A DNA stretch of 9,137 bases, taken from positions 4,983-14,119 of the forward strand of contig JACFNM010000081.1 in the NCBI GenBank assembly GCA_019454915.1, read 5' to 3'. The notes under the pieces are model-generated. The model was given only the letters and a program-made list of their open reading frames with translations. It was not told the origin of the DNA and searched no databases. This stretch comes from Chitinophagaceae bacterium. GTDB lineage: Bacteria; Bacteroidota; Bacteroidia; Chitinophagales; Chitinophagaceae. The first letter of the stretch is position 1; every line of letters starts with the position of its first letter. Both the position numbers and the translations under genes were made by a program. This document shows positions 5,985-9,137 of this stretch, piece after piece.

Positions 5985-7124
5985 ATGAAAGCAGCTACCA
6001 AATTTATTCATGCAGGCGTTCATCCCGACCCTTCTACCGGCGCCATCATGACGCCTATCTTTCAAACATCCACTTTTGTTCAGGACGGACCGGGTAAGCA
6101 TAAAGGTTATGAATATGCCCGCACCCAAAATCCTACGCGTACCCAATTGCAAAATGCATTGGCCGCCGCAGAAAACGGGAAATACGGTATCAGCTTCGGC
6201 AGCGGACTCGCGGCTACTGATACGCTTATGAAACTGTTTAAACCGGGCGATGAAATTCTCAGCACCAACGACCTGTATGGCGGCACCTACAGGCTGATGA
6301 GGAAGGTGTGGGAAAACTACGGATTACAGTTCCGGTTTATAGAAATGAGCGATGCCTCCCATATCAGTCAGCATGTGACACCGACCACCAGGATGATCTG
6401 GATTGAAACGCCAACCAACCCGCTCATACGCATTATAGATATTCAGGCATGCGCGGCTATCGCCAAAAAAGCGGGCGCTTTGCTGGCGGTTGATAACACC
6501 TTCGCTTCTCCTTATCTGCAAAATCCGCTTGACCTCGGAGCAGATATCGTGATGCATTCTGCCACTAAGTACATCGGCGGTCACAGTGATGTGGTTCACG
6601 GTTGTGTCATTACCAACAATAAAGACATCGCCGATCAACTGTATTTTCTGCAAAATGCCTGCGGCGCGGTGCCGGGGCCACAGGATTGTTTTCTTTTGCT
6701 CCGGGGGCTAAAAACCCTACATGTACGCATGCAGCGGCACTGCGAGAACGGAGAAAAAATAGCCCGATTCCTGCGGCAGCACGCCAAAGTGAAGAAGGTG
6801 AACTGGTGCGGTTTTGAAGACCATCCGGGTTATTCAATAGCCAAATCTCAGATGAGGGGATTCGGCGGAATGATCAGTTTTGAACTAAAAGACAATACGG
6901 TGGAAGCCGCAGTCAAAGTTCTTTCATCCACTAAAATTTTCGCCTGTGCGGAGTCTCTGGGCGGTGTGGAATCGCTGATAGGGCATCCTGCTACCATGAC
7001 GCATGCCTCTATTCCCCGCGAGGAAAGGATAGCCAATGGGCTGACCGATTCTCTTATTCGGCTGAGTGTAGGGATTGAAGACGCAGAAGACCTGATCGCT
7101 GACCTTAACCAAGCTATTGAATAA
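5985..7124 (+). CDS. metB: Cys/Met-metabolism PLP-dependent enzyme, cystathionine gamma-synthase/lyase type
   Basis: A 379-residue fold-type I PLP enzyme, full length for the family. Visible signatures: YEYARTQNPTR (substrate and phosphate contacts), SFGSGLAAT, DLYGGTYR (Tyr stacking on PLP), WIETPTNP, AVDNTFASPYLQNPL (Asp to the pyridine nitrogen) and HSATKYIGGHSDVVHG with the Schiff-base lysine K195. The C-terminal domain keeps SLGGVESLIGHPATMTHA and IRLSVGIED. Family members either join O-acyl-homoserine and cysteine to cystathionine (MetB, methionine synthesis) or split cystathionine to cysteine (lyase). The sequence does not decide between them for me; MetB is the usual label for such bacterial proteins. 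It follows a 156-base gap after nadE with its own -7 promoter element, and the next gene begins 3 bases after its stop, so the two are very likely cotranscribed. Confidence 0.88.
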   Translation: MKAATKFIHAGVHPDPSTGAIMTPIFQTSTFVQDGPGKHKGYEYARTQNPTRTQLQNALAAAENGKYGISFGSGLAATDTLMKLFKPGDEILSTNDLYGGTYRLMRKVWENYGLQFRFIEMSDASHISQHVTPTTRMIWIETPTNPLIRIIDIQACAAIAKKAGALLAVDNTFASPYLQNPLDLGADIVMHSATKYIGGHSDVVHGCVITNNKDIADQLYFLQNACGAVPGPQDCFLLLRGLKTLHVRMQRHCENGEKIARFLRQHAKVKKVNWCGFEDHPGYSIAKSQMRGFGGMISFELKDNTVEAAVKVLSSTKIFACAESLGGVESLIGHPATMTHASIPREERIANGLTDSLIRLSVGIEDAEDLIADLNQAIE

Positions 7125-7127
7125 GGA

Positions 7128-7901
7128 ATGATACCGGAGAAAGTTCAAATTTTTTTAAACAGGAAGGTAGAAGAATATAACCAACATTCCTTTATCCAAT
7201 CCGACCCAATTTGTGTTCCGCATAGGTATACCAAAAAGCAGGATATTGAAATAGCCGCGTTTTTCAGCGCTATTTTTGCCTGGGGAAAAAGACCCATCAT
7301 CATTTCCAAAGCTACATCGCTGATGGATTTAATGGACCACGCTCCCCATGACTTCTGCCTGCATGCCGGCGCCAATGAATTAAAGCGGTTATTGACCTTC
7401 AAACACCGGACATTCAATGCAACTGACCTCCTGTATTTTGTTGAATTTCTTAGGTACCATTACTCAAATAATAACAGCCTGGAGACGGCCTTTTCCCAAT
7501 GGATGCAACCGGAAGATATTGATACAGCGAGGGCGCTCAGCGGGTTCTACCGCTATTGTTTTTCACTGGAAGACGTTCCTCAGCGCAGTAAAAAACATAT
7601 TTCAACCCCCGATAGAAAATCTACCTGTAAGCGACTGAATATGTTTTTACGATGGATGGTAAGAAAAGACAACCGGGGGGTGGACTTCGGCTTATGGGAA
7701 AACATATCGCCCCGACAACTTATATGCCCCATAGATGTGCACGTTGCCCGCGTGGCCAGGCATTTCCGGCTAATTCACCGGGAACAAACCGACTGGACAA
7801 CCGCATTGGAACTGACAGCTTGTTTGAAAGAACTGTGTCCCGAAGACCCCGTTAAATATGATTTTGCACTTTTTGGTTTAGGAATTACAGAAAACTTTTA
7901 A
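7128..7901 (+). CDS. DUF2400 / TIGR02757 family protein
   Basis: A 257-residue protein matching the conserved DUF2400 (TIGR02757) family, widespread in Bacteroidota and some other phyla and lacking an established function. Recognisable segments: DPICVPHRY near residue 26, DIEIAAFFSAIFAWGKR (39-55), CKRLNMFLRWMVRKD (167-181), CPIDVHVARVARHF (200-213) and ELCPEDPVKYDFALFGLG (235-252). The helical pattern and the late Asp-containing loop recall the helix-hairpin-helix DNA glycosylase superfamily, but I see no basis for claiming enzyme activity. There is no signal peptide or membrane segment, so it is cytoplasmic. It starts 3 bases after the stop of the PLP enzyme, with TAAGGA overlapping that stop acting as a possible weak ribosome site, which suggests translational coupling; no biochemical link to sulfur metabolism is known. 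Confidence 0.85.
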   Translation: MIPEKVQIFLNRKVEEYNQHSFIQSDPICVPHRYTKKQDIEIAAFFSAIFAWGKRPIIISKATSLMDLMDHAPHDFCLHAGANELKRLLTFKHRTFNATDLLYFVEFLRYHYSNNNSLETAFSQWMQPEDIDTARALSGFYRYCFSLEDVPQRSKKHISTPDRKSTCKRLNMFLRWMVRKDNRGVDFGLWENISPRQLICPIDVHVARVARHFRLIHREQTDWTTALELTACLKELCPEDPVKYDFALFGLGITENF

Positions 7902-7930
7902 TGGTAAATTTATAATAAAACAGATATTGT

Positions 7931-8275
7931 ATGATCGTTTATGGAATACCTACCTGCACTTCGGTAAGAAGGGCTATCGCATGGCTAAACCGGTCCGGGA
8001 TAGCATTTACTTTTCATGATTTTAAAAAGTCGGGTATCACGGCCGCCAGGCTCAATACCTGGAGTAAGGAAGTGGGCTGGGAGCCCTTACTCAATAAGAA
8101 GAGTACCACCTGGAGGGAGTTAGACGCCGGGCAAAAGGCCTTAGCCGTCAATCAAAAAGGCGCCATCCAGGTGATGCAATCCAATCCCGGCCTGATAAAA
8201 CGTCCCGTTATAGAATATAAGGACGGCATCATCGTTGGCTTTAATGAAAGCCAATATGAAGAGAATTTAAGATAA
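7931..8275 (+). CDS. ArsC/Spx-family (YffB-like) thioredoxin-fold protein
   Basis: A 114-residue protein, the usual size for the ArsC/Spx/YffB superfamily. The N-terminal MIVYGIPTCTSVRRAIAWL is the beta-loop-alpha unit with the active-site cysteine at C9. The helical insert covers LNTWSKEVGWEPLLNKKSTTWREL, and the cis-Pro loop IKRPVIEYKDGIIVGF (RPV at 91-93) closes the fold. C9 is the only cysteine: the CxxC partner seen in Spx is missing, and the bacterial ArsC RPI triad is partly kept (R91, P92). True arsenate reduction is therefore unproven; YffB-type members seem to act as glutathione- or thiol-linked reductases of unknown substrate. No ars genes are nearby. It follows DUF2400 after 29 bases and could share its transcript. 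Family call is secure; function is not. Confidence 0.85.
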   Translation: MIVYGIPTCTSVRRAIAWLNRSGIAFTFHDFKKSGITAARLNTWSKEVGWEPLLNKKSTTWRELDAGQKALAVNQKGAIQVMQSNPGLIKRPVIEYKDGIIVGFNESQYEENLR

Positions 8276-8324
8276 TAATAGCCCGGAATCCATGCCATAT
8301 GATGGGTAAGAGCGGTTTTTTTAT

Positions 8325-8332
8325 TAGGTTTG
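8325..8332 (+). promoter_or_regulatory. Bacteroidota -7 promoter element just upstream of tatC
   Basis: TAGGTTTG followed by C is an exact TAnnTTTG match in the 76-base gap after the ArsC-like gene. The expected transcript start, around 8338-8340, lies 6-14 bases before two in-frame TTG codons. No matching -33 element was seen. Confidence 0.45.
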
Positions 8333-8351
8333 CTACCTCAATTTTTTGGCA

Positions 8352-9137
8352 TTGGCGATAGAATCAGAAAGAAAGTCATTTTTTAAGCGTATCAGGGGTG
8401 TTTCGGAGGATGGTGAAGAAGCCGAAATGAGCTTTATTGACCATTTAGAGGCCCTTCGCTGGCATATTGTACGTTCCGTATTTGCAGTACTCATATTTGC
8501 AATACTCATATTCGTTTATATTGACTGGATTTATGATCATATTATAATCGGTCCCACTCAGTCCGATTTTATTTCCTACCGGTTTTTTTGTTCTTTAAGC
8601 CATAAATTGGGAATGGGCGATTCGCTTTGTATGCCTCCGATTAACATGAAACTACAGGTGACAGAGGTAAGTGGAACCTTCATGTCAAGCATTATGATAG
8701 CGGCTGTAGGCGGTCTTTTAGTAGCATTTCCCTACCTCTGCTGGGAGATATGGCGTTTTGTAAAGCCGGCGCTAAAGCCTAATGAATTAAAACATACGAG
8801 AGGTATTATCTTTTGGGTAACACTTTTCTTTTTTCTGGGTGCGTCATTCGGATACTTCATGCTAGCTCCGTTCACCTTTAATTTTTTATATGGATTTCGA
8901 TTGGGCACAAGAGAAATGCTGGAATACAAACCAATGTTAAGGGACTATTTAGATTCCCTTATTGATATAACCCTGGGCTCCGGCGTGGCTTTTGAATTAC
9001 CCATGGCTTCCTGGTTACTGGCACGTATAGGTCTGCTCACTCCCGGCTTCCTGAGAACCTATAGAAAATACGCCTACGTGGCGCTCCTGGTGCTGGCTGC
9101 CATTATAACTCCCTCACCCGACTGGGGCAGCCAGGCC
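8352..9137 (+). CDS. tatC: Sec-independent protein translocase subunit TatC, 5' part
   Basis: 262 codons, running off the window end. TatC is the multispanning inner-membrane subunit that recognises twin-arginine signal peptides and assembles with TatA/B. Visible: the N-terminal amphipathic motif SFIDHLEALRWHIVRS, hydrophobic TM1 (about 8470-8525), a periplasmic loop with two Cys, TM2 (SSIMIAAVGGLLVAFPYLCW), the cytoplasmic segment FVKPALKPNELKHTRG, TM3, then GVAFELP with the conserved glutamate E215 in TM4, TM5 and the start of the ITPSPDW loop. The loop insert between TM1 and TM2 is a Bacteroidota trait. No ATG lies upstream of ATG 8427 in this frame; TTG at 8352 (or 8346) gives a charged cytoplasmic tail (IESERKSFFKRIRG...) seen in Bacteroidota homologues as I recall them, so TTG 8352 is chosen. 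An exact -7 promoter element lies just upstream. ATG 8427 remains possible and would still keep the core. Confidence 0.9.
   Translation, partial: MAIESERKSFFKRIRGVSEDGEEAEMSFIDHLEALRWHIVRSVFAVLIFAILIFVYIDWIYDHIIIGPTQSDFISYRFFCSLSHKLGMGDSLCMPPINMKLQVTEVSGTFMSSIMIAAVGGLLVAFPYLCWEIWRFVKPALKPNELKHTRGIIFWVTLFFFLGASFGYFMLAPFTFNFLYGFRLGTREMLEYKPMLRDYLDSLIDITLGSGVAFELPMASWLLARIGLLTPGFLRTYRKYAYVALLVLAAIITPSPDWGSQA
8479..8508 (+). repeat. 15-base tandem direct repeat inside tatC TM1
   Basis: TATTTGCAGTACTCA (8479-8493) is followed directly by TATTTGCAATACTCA (8494-8508), with 14 of 15 bases identical. It encodes two copies of a five-residue hydrophobic unit (FAVLI, FAILI) in the first membrane helix. 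Overall helix length seems normal, so it may be chance similarity of hydrophobic codons or an old slippage. Confidence 0.6.

Noticed and set aside
8282..8322. Intrinsic terminator after the ArsC-like gene
   Set aside because: There is a run of seven T (8316-8322), but the best upstream pairing is a weak CCAT/ATGG hairpin plus CCG/CGG across a large internal loop, so I do not call it.

Overview
The window looks like chromosomal DNA from a Bacteroidota bacterium, probably Chitinophagaceae or a relative (family placement is inference). Four upstream regions carry the phylum's characteristic -7 promoter element TAnnTTTG. Start codons lack strong Shine-Dalgarno sequences. The TatC, DUF2400, sugar isomerase/epimerase and small CxxC membrane proteins all have a Bacteroidota look. 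No rRNA, tRNA, CRISPR array, insertion sequence or phage gene was found. Genes are packed tightly: the longest gene-free stretch is about 268 bases (2550-2817).

Left part (1-2549): the 3' end of a PaaI-type hotdog thioesterase on the + strand runs tail-to-tail into a long minus-strand frame (2549 down to 249). That frame is a two-domain glucosylglycerol (GG) enzyme: an N-terminal HAD phosphatase followed by a C-terminal GT20 glucosylglycerol-phosphate synthase, the GgpPS layout known from Stenotrophomonas rhizophila. It is interrupted by one in-frame TAA (1676-1674), just where the GT20 domain begins, while the rest of the 766-codon frame is open. The gene is therefore a very young pseudogene, a sequencing error, or an unusual case of readthrough. 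Its leader holds a Bacteroidota promoter followed by a nested stem-loop and a T-run that resembles an attenuator.

Middle part (2550-4130): a divergent intergenic region, a Tat-exported sugar phosphate isomerase/epimerase-type TIM-barrel protein (+), and a small secreted or membrane CxxC protein (-) converging on it.

Right part (4131-9137), all + strand: glutamine-dependent NAD+ synthetase (nadE) with a promoter that implies a leaderless mRNA; a PLP-dependent trans-sulfuration enzyme (cystathionine gamma-synthase/lyase type) followed 3 bases later by a DUF2400/TIGR02757 protein; an ArsC/Spx-family thioredoxin-fold protein; and the first 262 codons of tatC, which runs off the window. TatC would be part of the machinery that exports the Tat-signal protein encoded at 2818.

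Most of the window is ordinary housekeeping. The unusual locus is the GG synthase/phosphatase fusion, a compatible-solute enzyme best known from cyanobacteria and proteobacteria, with its single stop codon and structured leader.
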